NCBI GenBank assembly: GCA_947446975.1
Contig: CANFHM010000003.1
Span: forward strand, 1-64,000
Direction of reading: 5' to 3'
Length of the DNA: 64,000 bases
DNA from: Microthrixaceae bacterium
GTDB lineage: Bacteria > Actinomycetota > Acidimicrobiia > Acidimicrobiales > Acidimicrobilacustridaceae
Position 1 is the stretch's first letter, and every line of letters begins with the position of its first letter. The notes under the pieces were generated by a model. The model searched no databases. It saw only the letters and a program-made list of their open reading frames with translations, and was not told the DNA's origin. This document shows, one piece after another, positions 1 through 9,642 of the stretch. The position numbers and the translations under genes were made by a program.

Positions 1-539
1 ACGGGCACCGAGAGACCGAAGCCGCCCAGCTCGGCGAGCCCGGAGATGATGTCCTCGGGGATGTCGAGGTTCTCGCGATGGATGTGCTCGGCGACCGGGG
101 CGATCTTCTCCTCGGCGAAACGACGGAAGGTGTCCTGCACCATCTCGAAGTCGCCCTCGAGATGACGGGGCCCGGGAGTGTCGGCCAGCGAGGCCAGGAA
201 CTCCGGCGAGCGGTAGGTGGCCACGAACGAACGGGCCAGATCGAGGGCGCCGGGCTCGACACCCCATTCGTCCTCACGGCCGAACAGCTTGCCGATCAGT
301 TCGCCGACGGCATCGGCGACGTAGCCGCAGGTGATGTTGCCCTCGAGCTCGCCCTTGGCACCGTAGGGGAGCATGGCCCGGGCGGTCTCGACCGTGGCCG
401 CCGCATGGGCGATGTCGTAGGCGATGACCTGGTTGACATCGGGGCCGCCGGTGGAGGCCAGTCGACGGGTGGCGGTGTCGACGACGTCGTGAGCGGCATC
501 GACGATGGCAGCGGCAGCAGTGAGGTCGGGAGCAGTCAT
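1..539 (-). CDS. acyl-CoA dehydrogenase, N-terminal part (truncated by window start)
   Basis: Reverse-strand reading from ATG at 539 gives MTAPDLTAAAAIVDAAHDVV...FRRFAEEKIAPVAEHIHRENLDIPEDIISGLAELGGFGLSVPV, typical of the acyl-CoA dehydrogenase N-terminal domain; open at base 1. Confidence 0.8.
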   Translation of the reverse strand, partial: MTAPDLTAAAAIVDAAHDVVDTATRRLASTGGPDVNQVIAYDIAHAAATVETARAMLPYGAKGELEGNITCGYVADAVGELIGKLFGREDEWGVEPGALDLARSFVATYRSPEFLASLADTPGPRHLEGDFEMVQDTFRRFAEEKIAPVAEHIHRENLDIPEDIISGLAELGGFGLSVP

Positions 540-595
540 GGGGGCGATGTTACCCACGAGTAGCCACCGGAGGCCCAGTCGGTAGAGTGCGAATC

Positions 596-1111
596 ATGAC
601 TACCTACGACCGCCCCTTCGGCCGCCATTTCGAGGACTTCGAGGTGGGAGATGTGTATCGCCACTGGCCCGGCAAGACCATCACCGAGGCCGACGATCAT
701 CTCTTCTGCATGATCACGATGAACCATCACCCCACGCACACCAACAACTGGTTCGCCGAGAACGAATCACCCATGGGCCAGGCCCTCGTGGTGGGCAACC
801 TCGTGTACTCGCTGGTGCTCGGCATGAGCGTGCCCGATGTCAGCGGTGCGGCCATCGCCAACCTCGAGATCGAGACCCTCAAGCACGCCAAGCCCACCTT
901 CCACGGCGACACCATCTATGCCGTCACCAAGGTGCTGGAGAAGAAGGAGACCTCCGACGGAAAGCGCGGCATCGTCACCGTCGAGACCAAGGGCATCAAC
1001 CAGCGCTCCGAGGAGGTCTGCTACTTCCGTCGTCGGGTCATGGTGTGGAAGCGCGAGTTCGCCCCGGTGCGCGGCCTTCCCTACACCGACGATGTCTTCA
1101 CCGAGGACTGA
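596..1111 (+). CDS. MaoC family dehydratase
   Basis: MTTYDRPFGRHFEDFEVGDVYRHWPGKTITEADDHLFCMITMNHHPTHTN, MaoC hot-dog fold signature; ATG 7 nt after TAGAGT. Confidence 0.85.
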   Translation: MTTYDRPFGRHFEDFEVGDVYRHWPGKTITEADDHLFCMITMNHHPTHTNNWFAENESPMGQALVVGNLVYSLVLGMSVPDVSGAAIANLEIETLKHAKPTFHGDTIYAVTKVLEKKETSDGKRGIVTVETKGINQRSEEVCYFRRRVMVWKREFAPVRGLPYTDDVFTED

Positions 1112-1153
1112 ACCCCTCCCGTCATCGACGCATCACCGCTGTGTGATCCCTCG

Positions 1154-2032
1154 ATGATCGATCTCGCCGTCGACCCGGTGCTCGCATGGGCATCGGGTCG
1201 ACGTGATGATCTTCCGTGGCGCCGCACCCGTGACCCATGGGCGGTGCTGGTCTCCGAACTGATGCTGCAACAGACCCAGGTGGCCCGGGTGGTGCCACGG
1301 TTCACGCAGTTCCTCGAACGGTTCCCCACGGTGTCGGTGTGCGCCTCGGCCGGGGTCGGGGCGGTGGTCGAGGAGTGGGCCGGACTCGGGTACAACCGCC
1401 GGGCGGTCAACCTGCATCGGGCGGCGGTGGAGGTGGCGGAGCGGCACGACGGAGCCTTCCCCGCCGACCTCGATGCGCTGCTGGCGCTGCCCGGTGTCGG
1501 GCCCTACACCGCGCGGGCCGTGCTGGCGTTCGCGTTCGAACTCGATGCCGCGGTCGTCGACACCAATGTGGGGCGGGTGCTGGCCCGGCAGGTGGGGGAG
1601 CGGCTCACGCCGAAGGTGGCCCAGTCGATCGCCGACGCTCTCGTGCCCACCGGCCGGGGGTGGGCGTGGAACCAGGCCATGCTCGATCTCGGCGCACTGG
1701 TGTGCACGAAGCGCTCGCCGACGTGCATGGAGTGCCCGGTGCGGTCGAGCTGTGCATGGTTCGTCGCCGGGTCGCCCGAACCCGACCCCGCGATCGGATC
1801 GGCCGGGGTGTCGAGCGGTCAGAGCCGGTTCGAGGGATCGTTCCGGCAGGGGCGGGCCCGCCTGCTCGATGAGCTGCGCAGCGGGACGGTGGTGGCGCCG
1901 GCACAGTTCGTGCAGGCCTGTGGCTGGGCGGAGCGGGATGACGGCGAGCGTGATGCGCAGCGTGCCGCCGTGTCGCTGGTGGCCGACGGATTGGCGGTCC
2001 TGACCGACGAAGGTTCGCTCCGACTGCCCTGA
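1154..2032 (+). CDS. mutY: A/G-specific adenine glycosylase
   Basis: LPWRRTRDPWAVLVSELMLQQTQVARV, HhH LPGVGPYTARAVLAFAF, 4Fe-4S ligands CTKRSPTCMECPVRSSC. Confidence 0.93.
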   Translation: MIDLAVDPVLAWASGRRDDLPWRRTRDPWAVLVSELMLQQTQVARVVPRFTQFLERFPTVSVCASAGVGAVVEEWAGLGYNRRAVNLHRAAVEVAERHDGAFPADLDALLALPGVGPYTARAVLAFAFELDAAVVDTNVGRVLARQVGERLTPKVAQSIADALVPTGRGWAWNQAMLDLGALVCTKRSPTCMECPVRSSCAWFVAGSPEPDPAIGSAGVSSGQSRFEGSFRQGRARLLDELRSGTVVAPAQFVQACGWAERDDGERDAQRAAVSLVADGLAVLTDEGSLRLP

Positions 2033-2045
2033 TCGGACCCGTCGG

Positions 2046-2921
2046 TCACTGCTCGGCGAGGAACTCCAGTACGAGACGGTTGAACTCGGCGGGCTGCTCG
2101 ACCTGCATGAAGTGACCGGCACCCTCGATGATCGCGACCCGTGAACCGTCGCTGAGTCCCTCTGCGGCGTTCTCGGCGAACTCCACACCGATGCAACCGT
2201 CGTTGCGACCATGCAGATAGAGCGTGGGCTGCGGGGGCACGGCCGCCCATGTGGCCTGCTGGGCATCGATCCCGGGATCGCTCGGGGTGGTGCCCCATGT
2301 GACCCGGTAGTAGCCGAGCGCGGCGGCGAGGTTCTCCGGTGTGCCGAGCGCAGCGCGGATATGCGCCATGTCCTCGGCGCAGTCATGGCCGGGCGACCAG
2401 TCGCGCCACAGCCGGTCGATGTAGTCGAGATCATCCATCGGCACGACGAAGTCGGCGAAGGGCAGCTGGAAGAAGAACATGTACCAGGAGCGCTTGAGCT
2501 GCTCATAGGAGAAGAATGCCGAGGCCATCGCCGGCGCCGGAGGAACTGCGGCGGCCACCACGCGGTGCCAGCGTTCCGGGGCTGCGGCTGCTGCGGCGTA
2601 CACCGCCAGCGCACCCCAGTCGTGGCCGATGAGCACGGCGTCGCCGTCGCCACCGAGCGCCTCATGCAGCGCCACGGCATCGAGCGCGAGGGCGCCGGTC
2701 TGGTAGCGACCATCGGCCGGGACATCGGAGGGGGCATAGCCGCGCATGAACGGGGCGACCGCCCGATAGCCCGCATCGGCCAGAGCCGGCAGCACATGGC
2801 GCCAGCCGTGGGCGGTGTCGGGAAAGCCATGCAGGCACAGCGCCAGCGGTCCGGAATCACCGGCGGTGAGGCATTCGAAGGTCATCCCGTTGGCGGCGAT
2901 CCGCATCGATTCGATGGTCAT
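2046..2921 (-). CDS. alpha/beta hydrolase (epoxide hydrolase-like)
   Basis: LCLHGFPDTAHGWRHVLPALADAGYRAVAPFMRGY, GHDWGA nucleophile elbow. Confidence 0.87.
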   Translation of the reverse strand: MTIESMRIAANGMTFECLTAGDSGPLALCLHGFPDTAHGWRHVLPALADAGYRAVAPFMRGYAPSDVPADGRYQTGALALDAVALHEALGGDGDAVLIGHDWGALAVYAAAAAAPERWHRVVAAAVPPAPAMASAFFSYEQLKRSWYMFFFQLPFADFVVPMDDLDYIDRLWRDWSPGHDCAEDMAHIRAALGTPENLAAALGYYRVTWGTTPSDPGIDAQQATWAAVPPQPTLYLHGRNDGCIGVEFAENAAEGLSDGSRVAIIEGAGHFMQVEQPAEFNRLVLEFLAEQ

Positions 2922-3055
2922 GGCCGCAACGTAGCCGCACCGGTGCCGGTGTGAGAGTTGTCACTCGGTGTTCACATCGGCGTCACCCTGTCCTACTGTT
3001 CGGCCTCCGTGAGCCGCACCGGCGGCCGTTGTGTGGTTCCCGAGGGGGTGGGGTC

Positions 3056-3889
3056 ATGAAGGTGACGTTCTACGGCGTGCGCGGATCGACCCCCTGCGCC
3101 GGCGGGGCCACCGCCCGTTACGGCGGCAACACGGCATCGGTCGTCATCAGCGCCGAGGGTCACGATCCGATCCTGCTCGACCTCGGCACCGGCCTTCGCT
3201 ACTTCGGCGCCACCTGCGATCCCGATCTCGCGTTCTCCGGGCATGCGCTCGTCACGCATCTCCACTGGGATCATGTGCAGGGTCTGCCGTTCGCCGCCCC
3301 GATGCTGCGGGCCGGCGATTCCGTGGCGCTCTACGGTCCCTCGCATGACGGCGTCGGGTTCCCCGAGGCCTTCGACCAGCTGATGCGGCCACCGTTCTTC
3401 CCGGTGCGGGCCTGCGAGCTGCCGGCCTCGCTCACCTTCACCACCCTCGAGCCCGGCATGCATGACATCGCCGGCGCCAAGGTCACCGCACTGCATGTGC
3501 CCCACACCGACACCACGTTCGGCTATCGCATCGAGCGTGATGGTTTCGTCGTGGCCTATGTGAGCGACCATCAGCAGCCCGTCGACGGCGACCATGTCGA
3601 CGCCAACGTGCTCGAGCTGTGCGCCGGGGCTGATGTGCTCATCCACGATGCGCAGTACACGCCCGCCGAGTTCGCCATGAAGGCCACCTGGGGTCATTGC
3701 ACCGTGGACTACGCCCTCACGGTCGCTGCCCACTCCGGTGCCCGCACCCTCGTGCTGTTCCATCACGATCCCTCCCACGACGACGACCAGCTCGATGCTC
3801 TGCTGGCCGCAGCGGTGGTCGAGGGCGGGAGGCTGGGCCTCGGCGAGGTGCTCGCCGCCCACGAGGGGCTCGAGATCACCCTCGCCTAA
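3056..3889 (+). CDS. MBL-fold metallohydrolase
   Basis: MKVTFYGVRGSTPCAGGATARYGGNTASV, THLHWDHVQGLPF. Confidence 0.88.
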   Translation: MKVTFYGVRGSTPCAGGATARYGGNTASVVISAEGHDPILLDLGTGLRYFGATCDPDLAFSGHALVTHLHWDHVQGLPFAAPMLRAGDSVALYGPSHDGVGFPEAFDQLMRPPFFPVRACELPASLTFTTLEPGMHDIAGAKVTALHVPHTDTTFGYRIERDGFVVAYVSDHQQPVDGDHVDANVLELCAGADVLIHDAQYTPAEFAMKATWGHCTVDYALTVAAHSGARTLVLFHHDPSHDDDQLDALLAAAVVEGGRLGLGEVLAAHEGLEITLA

Positions 3890-3899
3890 GCTCCGGTCC

Positions 3900-4397
3900 G
3901 TGACCGAGCACAGCGAGACCCCAGCGATCGACTCCGCCAAGTACCGCCAGGTGCTCGGGCATTTCCCGACAGGCGTCGTGATCGTCACCGCCATGACCAC
4001 CGACGGTCCCGCCGGCATGGCCATCGGTTCGTTCTCCTCCCTGTCGCTGGATCCGGCCCAGGTGCTCTACTGCCCGGCCAAGACCTCCGGCAGCTGGGCC
4101 AAGCTGCGCACCTCGCCGCATTTCTGCGTCAACGTGCTCGCCGAGGATCAGGAGGATGTGTCCCGTCTGTTCAGCACGAAGAACGAGGACAAGTTCGCCG
4201 AGCTCGGCTGGAAGCGTTCGGCCAACGGCTCACCGCTCATCAACGGTGTGCTCGCCCATATCGACTGCACCATCTCGAACATCGTCGACGGTGGCGATCA
4301 CGACATCGTCATCGGTGATGTCACCGACCTCGCCGTCGGCCACGAAGGTGCACCGCTCATCTTCTTCCGCGGCGGGTACGGCCGGGTCACCTTCTGA
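3900..4397 (+). CDS. flavin reductase family protein
   Basis: YRQVLGHFPTGVVIVTAMTTDGPAGMAIGSFSSLSLDPAQVLYCPAKTSGSW; GTG start 7 nt after TAAGCT. Confidence 0.88.
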   Translation: MTEHSETPAIDSAKYRQVLGHFPTGVVIVTAMTTDGPAGMAIGSFSSLSLDPAQVLYCPAKTSGSWAKLRTSPHFCVNVLAEDQEDVSRLFSTKNEDKFAELGWKRSANGSPLINGVLAHIDCTISNIVDGGDHDIVIGDVTDLAVGHEGAPLIFFRGGYGRVTF

Positions 4398-4915
4398 TGG
4401 CCATCTATGCGCTCGGCGATGTCGAGCCCCGCATCCATCCCGAGGCCTGGGTGCATCCCGAGGCGGTCATCATCGGCGATGTCGAGATCGGCGAGGGTTC
4501 CACGGTGTGGCCCTGTGCCGTGCTGCGGGGCGACAACGGGGGCATCCGCATCGGCCGCAACACCTCCATCCAGGACGGCTCGGTCATCCACTGCATCCCG
4601 ACCCACCCCACGGTGGTCGGCGATTCCTGCGTGATCGGCCACATGGTGCATCTCGAGGGCTGCACCGTCGAGGACCGCGCTCTGGTCGGCAATGGTTCGG
4701 TGGTGCTGCATCACGCCATCATCCGCACCGGTTCCATCGTGGGGTCCAACGCCGTGGTCCCCGATCGCATGGAGGTGCCCACCGGCATGATGGCGCTCGG
4801 TGTGCCGGCCAAGCTCCGCGAGGCCTCCGGCAAGATCGCCGGCATCGAGATCGCCGCGGGTGATTACGTGGCCAAGGGGCGTCGCTACCGCGAGCTGCTG
4901 CGTCGCATCGACTGA
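4397..4915 (+). CDS. gamma-carbonic-anhydrase-like hexapeptide-repeat protein
   Basis: IGDVEIGEGSTVWPCAVLRGDNGGIRIGRNTSIQDGSVIHCIPTHPTVVGDSCVIGHMVHLEGC left-handed beta-helix repeats. Confidence 0.87.
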   Translation: MAIYALGDVEPRIHPEAWVHPEAVIIGDVEIGEGSTVWPCAVLRGDNGGIRIGRNTSIQDGSVIHCIPTHPTVVGDSCVIGHMVHLEGCTVEDRALVGNGSVVLHHAIIRTGSIVGSNAVVPDRMEVPTGMMALGVPAKLREASGKIAGIEIAAGDYVAKGRRYRELLRRID

Positions 4916-4960
4916 TCAGCGGGGCTCGGGCAGTCGGCCGCCGGTGTCGGCCGGGTGTGC

Positions 4961-5506
4961 TCAGGCCGCCGAGTTCAACCAGTGGAACGGCTGCATCGGC
5001 AGGTTCCGCAGCACCCAGAACCCCACCACCACGATGCCGATGGCACCGATGACCCTCGGCGACAGCCTGAACCGCACCGGTGGTCGACCCCGCCGACGCT
5101 GCAGCGCGGCGAACGCCCACCACACCACGGCGATGATCGCGACGATCACCATGAGCAGGTTGTGATCGGCGGCCTGCAGGAGCTGCCCGTGCAGCGCCGA
5201 GTGCAGGGCGCGGGTCATGCCACAGCCGGGGCAGTCGAGTCCGGTGAGCGCCCGGAACGGACACTGCGGATAGAACGACGACGTGTTGGGATCCACGATC
5301 GCCACATAGGCGCATCCGGCTGCGGCCAGCCCGGCCAGACCCCATCGGACCCTCGTGGAACTGACCCTCCTCGAAGGGTCACCCGCCGAGCTGCCGCCGG
5401 GGGAGTCGGGTGGCGAGGGCAGTGATGCGGACGTGATCCGCTCCGGACCGGAGGAACTCGTCGGTTCGTCGGAGCGGGTCGGCACCACGGATCGGAGTGT
5501 ACGCAT
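4961..5506 (-). CDS. DUF2752 domain membrane protein
   Basis: YPQCPFRALTGLDCPGCGMTRALHSALHGQLLQAADHNLLMV is the DUF2752 signature; start codon uncertain. Confidence 0.8.
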   Translation of the reverse strand: MRTLRSVVPTRSDEPTSSSGPERITSASLPSPPDSPGGSSAGDPSRRVSSTRVRWGLAGLAAAGCAYVAIVDPNTSSFYPQCPFRALTGLDCPGCGMTRALHSALHGQLLQAADHNLLMVIVAIIAVVWWAFAALQRRRGRPPVRFRLSPRVIGAIGIVVVGFWVLRNLPMQPFHWLNSAA

Positions 5507-5517
5507 ACGATTCTGGG

Positions 5518-6405
5518 ATGGACATCGGCCGTGTAGGGGTTTGGGCATATCAACTCGATCAGGTTCCCGTGGCGAAGGCCCAGGAGCATGCGGTCGAACT
5601 CGAGGAGATCGGCTATAGCGCGCTGTGGATCCCCGAGGCGGTGGGCCGCGAGGTGTTCGTGAGCTCCACGCTGCTGCTGTCGGCCACCTCGAAGCTCATC
5701 GTGGCCCCCGGCATCGCGTCGATCTACGCCCGCGATCCCATCAGCGCCAACTCCGCCTGGCAGACCATCACCTCGGCGTTCCCCGACCGCTTCCTGCTCG
5801 GGCTGGGTGTCAGTCATCAGGTCATGGTCGAGGGCATGCGAGGACACGACTATTCCAAGCCGTTCTCGGCCATGAAGAACTACATCGCCGGGATGGACAA
5901 CGCCTTCTTCACCGCCTCGCCGGCCACCACGACCCCGCGTCGGGTGCTCGCCGCCCTCGGCCCGAAGATGCTCGAGTTCGCCGCACAGGCCACCGACGGC
6001 GCCCATCCGTACTTCGTGCCGGTGGAGCACACGGCCTTCGCACGCGAGGTCATGGGCCCCGACTCCTGGCTGTGCGTCGAGCAGGCGGTGTGCCTCGAGA
6101 CCGACCCGACGAGGGCCCGGGAGATCGCACGAGGGCATATGGCGATGTATCTCACGCTGCCCAACTACACGAACAACCTGAAGCGGTTCGGCTTCACCGA
6201 CGACGACATCGCCGACGGTGGCAGCGATCGGCTCGTCGATGCCATCGTGGCGTGGGGTGATGAGGAGACCATCGCCGCCCGTGTGGCCGCGCAGCACGCC
6301 GCCGGAGCCAGCCATGTGTGCATCCAGGTGCTGCCCGAGAACCCCACTGATGTCCCGGTCGACATCTGGCGTCGACTCGCACCTGCGCTCGGGGTGGGTT
6401 CCTAG
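5518..6405 (+). CDS. LLM-class F420-dependent oxidoreductase
   Basis: MDIGRVGVWAYQLDQVPVAKAQEHAVELEEIGYSALWIPEAVGREVF; luciferase-like monooxygenase fold. Confidence 0.85.
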   Translation: MDIGRVGVWAYQLDQVPVAKAQEHAVELEEIGYSALWIPEAVGREVFVSSTLLLSATSKLIVAPGIASIYARDPISANSAWQTITSAFPDRFLLGLGVSHQVMVEGMRGHDYSKPFSAMKNYIAGMDNAFFTASPATTTPRRVLAALGPKMLEFAAQATDGAHPYFVPVEHTAFAREVMGPDSWLCVEQAVCLETDPTRAREIARGHMAMYLTLPNYTNNLKRFGFTDDDIADGGSDRLVDAIVAWGDEETIAARVAAQHAAGASHVCIQVLPENPTDVPVDIWRRLAPALGVGS

Positions 6406-7457
6406 GAGCGCAGCGCCGGCAGCACATGCCGGCTCACCAGTTCGCATTCTGCGAGATGCGGATACCCCGACAGGATGAACGTGTCGATGCCGCTGCGCTG
6501 GTACCGGCGCAGCGTGTCGACCACCTGGTCCGGGTCGCCCACCACCGCGATGCCGCAGCCCGACCGACCCCGCCCCACACCGGTCCAGAGATGGCGATCG
6601 ATGTAGCCGTCGGCGTCGGCGAGATCGCGCAGTTCGCTCTGGCGGCCCACGCCCACCGAGCCGGAGTCGAGTGAACGTCGACGGATCTCATCGCCCACCA
6701 CGGGATCGAGCCGGCTCACCAGCCGATCAGCGGCGGCCCGGGCCTCGCTCTCGGTCTCGCGCACGATGACATGGGTGCGCAGACCATGGCGCAGGGTGCG
6801 TCCGTGGCGGGCGGCACGAGCGTCCACATCGGCCACCGCAGCGGCGATGCCGTCGAAGGTGTCGGGCCACAGCAGATACACATCGGCCTCGGCGGCGGCC
6901 ACCTCGCGGGCCGGTTCGGAGAGCCCGCCGAAGTAGAACGGCGGACAACTGCCCGTCACGGTGCTGGCCGAGGGCGGATCGAGATCGAGGTCGAGGAACT
7001 CGCCATGCAGTTCGAGGTGGCTGCCCGACAGCAGCGCCCGCAGCCCCTGCATGTGCTCGAGGGTGCGCTGGTAGCGGTCCTCGGAGCCCATGGTCTCACC
7101 GGGCATCTCACTGGAGATGATGTTGATGGTGAGCCGACCGCCGAGCACCCGGTCGAGGGTGGCGATCTGTCGGGCCAGCTGCGGCAGCCAGGTCTCACCC
7201 ATGCGCAGCGCCAGCAGCAGCTTCATGCGCTCGAGCAGGGGAGCGATGGCGGCCGCGAACACGGTGGCGTCGATGCCGAGGATGTACCCGGAGGGCAGCA
7301 GGATGTTGTCGAACCCGCCCCGCTCGGCAGCCAGCGTGATGTCCCGGCAATGCTCCCAGGAGCTGCGCAGCGCCGGATCGGTCACGCCGAGGAACTCGTA
7401 GTCGTCGTCGCACAGGGATCCGAACCACGCCACCTCCGGTGTGCCCGTTGCGCTCAT
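6402..7457 (-). CDS. LLM-class flavin-dependent oxidoreductase (alkanesulfonate monooxygenase-like)
   Basis: WLPQLARQIATLDRVLGGRLTINIISSEMPGE...GGLSEPAREVAAAEADVYLLWPD. Confidence 0.87.
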   Translation of the reverse strand: MSATGTPEVAWFGSLCDDDYEFLGVTDPALRSSWEHCRDITLAAERGGFDNILLPSGYILGIDATVFAAAIAPLLERMKLLLALRMGETWLPQLARQIATLDRVLGGRLTINIISSEMPGETMGSEDRYQRTLEHMQGLRALLSGSHLELHGEFLDLDLDPPSASTVTGSCPPFYFGGLSEPAREVAAAEADVYLLWPDTFDGIAAAVADVDARAARHGRTLRHGLRTHVIVRETESEARAAADRLVSRLDPVVGDEIRRRSLDSGSVGVGRQSELRDLADADGYIDRHLWTGVGRGRSGCGIAVVGDPDQVVDTLRRYQRSGIDTFILSGYPHLAECELVSRHVLPALRS

Positions 7458-8362
7458 GGGAGCGGCACCCCCTCGGAGGCCACGATGATCCGGTAGAGAT
7501 CGGTGCGGTCGAGATGCACCTGCTGCGCCCGGGCCAGCTCGCGCAGGCGATCGGGCTGTTGGGTGCCGACGATGGCGACGGGCCGGGCCGGATGGGCGAG
7601 CACGAACGCGATCGCGATGCAGGCCCGACTCACACCCTCACGCCCCGCCAGTTCGTCGAGCACCTCGCGCAGTCCGGGTCGCACCGAGGCGTCGGTGTCG
7701 TCGAGGAGCCGGCCACCGGCGAGGGGGCTCCATGCCAGCGGGCGCAGATCGAGTTCCATGCAGAGATCGAAGGTCCCGTCGCGCAGCGGATCGAGATGCA
7801 CGGCGGAGAACTCGGGCTGGGTGGACACCAGAGCGTCGCCGAGATGGGCCCGCAGCGCCCGGGTCTGGGCGACGGTGACGTTGGAGACGCCTACCATCGA
7901 CACCCGACCGGAGTCGATGAACGAACGCAGCGTGTCGGCGAGCACCTCGGGATGGGTGAACAGATCGGGGCGATGCACCTGGTAGAGATCGATGTGCTCG
8001 ACCCCGAGGCGACGCAACGACGCATCGAGCGCCGAGCGGAGCGCGGCGGGGGAGGAGTCGTACGGGATGCCCGGGATGATGCCGCCCTTGGTGGCCAGCA
8101 CCATGGCGTCGCGCCGGGCCGGTCGTGCGGCGATCACCCGGCCGAGCAGTTCCTCCACCGAACCGAAGCCGGTGCCGTTCCAGTCGAGGCCGTAGACGTC
8201 GGCGGTGTCGACGAGGTCCATGCCGAGCTCGAGCGCGGTGTCGAGCAGTGCCCCGGCCCGGTCGAGGTCGGGGGTGGTGAACCGCCAGCAGCCGAACGAC
8301 AGCGCCCCGACGGTGAGGTGGCCGAGGCGGCGCGGAGTGGCATCGACGAGGGAGTCATGCAT
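7454..8362 (-). CDS. aldo/keto reductase
   Basis: GALSFGCWRFTTPDLDRAGALLDTALELGMDLVDTADVYG, HIDLYQVHRPD. Confidence 0.87.
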   Translation of the reverse strand: MHDSLVDATPRRLGHLTVGALSFGCWRFTTPDLDRAGALLDTALELGMDLVDTADVYGLDWNGTGFGSVEELLGRVIAARPARRDAMVLATKGGIIPGIPYDSSPAALRSALDASLRRLGVEHIDLYQVHRPDLFTHPEVLADTLRSFIDSGRVSMVGVSNVTVAQTRALRAHLGDALVSTQPEFSAVHLDPLRDGTFDLCMELDLRPLAWSPLAGGRLLDDTDASVRPGLREVLDELAGREGVSRACIAIAFVLAHPARPVAIVGTQQPDRLRELARAQQVHLDRTDLYRIIVASEGVPLP

Positions 8363-8406
8363 GGGCCGCAGCGTACGGCGAGTGTTGACCGTGTCGCAGG
8401 AGCGAT

Positions 8407-9540
8407 GTGACGATGACGCCCGTGACCGACCTGACACCCCTGCGCTACGGCATCATCGGCTCCGGCATGATGGGCATCGAGCACATCAACAACATCCTGC
8501 ATGTGCCCGGCGCCGAGGTCACCGCAGTGGCCGATCCGCACGGCGGTTCCCGTGACTGGGCCGCTGCCGTGCTCGATGGCGCCGGAGTCGGCGATGGGGT
8601 CCGGTACTTCGAGGATCATCGGGCGCTGGTCGACGCCGGGGTCTGCGATGTCGTGGTCGTGGCCTCACCCAACATGACCCATGCCGAGGTGCTGCGCGAT
8701 CTCCTGCCGAGCGACCTCCATGTGCTCGTCGAGAAGCCGCTGTGCACCACCGTGCCCGACTGCCTCGAGATCTTCGACGCCGCCCGAGATCGCGAGGCGC
8801 TCGTGTGGGTCGGCCTCGAGTACCGCTACATGCCCCCGGTGGCCCGACTCGTCGATGCCGTGCGCAGCGGTGCGGTCGGCACGCCCCGGATGCTGGCCAT
8901 CCGCGAGCACCGCTTCCCGTTCCTGCGCAAGGTGGGGGACTGGAACCGGTTCAACCGCAACACCGGCGGCACGCTGGTCGAGAAGTGCTGTCACTTCTTC
9001 GATCTGATGAACCTGATCCTCGACGACCGACCCGTGCGGGTCATGGCCTCGGGTGCCCAGGACGTCAACCATCTCGACGAGCGCTACGACGGCGAGGTGC
9101 CCGACATCCTCGACAACGCCTTCGTCATCGTCGAGTACGAGCGCGGGGCGAGGGCCCTGCTCGATCTGTGCATGTTCGCCGAGGCCTCCCGTCATGCCGA
9201 GGAGCTCTCGGTGGTCGGGGAGCTCGGCAAGGTCGAGGCGTTCCTGCCGTCGAAGGAGTTCGTGCAGGGGCGCCGGGCCGATGGCATCGGGGTGGTGCAC
9301 GCCGAGATCATCGAGAACCCCGAGGTCGCCTACGAGGGCTTCCATCACGGGTCGAGCCATCTCGAACATCTCGATCTCGCCGCCGCTGTGCGCTCGGGGG
9401 CGGCACCGGAGGTGGGGCTCATCGATGGGCTCTGGTCGGTGGCCATCGGAGCCGCCGCCCATCGCTCCCTCGAACAGGGCCGCCCCGTGACGCTCGACGA
9501 ACTGCTCCCGCCGGCGATCCCCGCCCCCGGGACCCGCTGA
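8407..9540 (+). CDS. Gfo/Idh/MocA family oxidoreductase
   Basis: LRYGIIGSGMMGIEHINNILHVPGAEVTAVADP, LVEKPLCTT. Confidence 0.9.
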   Translation: MTMTPVTDLTPLRYGIIGSGMMGIEHINNILHVPGAEVTAVADPHGGSRDWAAAVLDGAGVGDGVRYFEDHRALVDAGVCDVVVVASPNMTHAEVLRDLLPSDLHVLVEKPLCTTVPDCLEIFDAARDREALVWVGLEYRYMPPVARLVDAVRSGAVGTPRMLAIREHRFPFLRKVGDWNRFNRNTGGTLVEKCCHFFDLMNLILDDRPVRVMASGAQDVNHLDERYDGEVPDILDNAFVIVEYERGARALLDLCMFAEASRHAEELSVVGELGKVEAFLPSKEFVQGRRADGIGVVHAEIIENPEVAYEGFHHGSSHLEHLDLAAAVRSGAAPEVGLIDGLWSVAIGAAAHRSLEQGRPVTLDELLPPAIPAPGTR

Positions 9541-9583
9541 TCCTCCGTCGGAACCTCGCCCACAGCGGTTGGTTCGCGCAGGG

Positions 9584-9613
9584 CATTTGTTACTATCGCC
9601 ATAGGAGAAATTC
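9584..9613. promoter_or_regulatory. 30-bp imperfect palindrome upstream of sufB (suf operator copy 1)
   Basis: CATTTGTTACTAT CGCC ATAGGAGAAATTC; includes a TACTAT -10-like hexamer; matches two other suf-linked copies. Confidence 0.7.
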
Positions 9614-9642
9614 CCCCGCCTCCCCACACCTCTGGAGTCACC

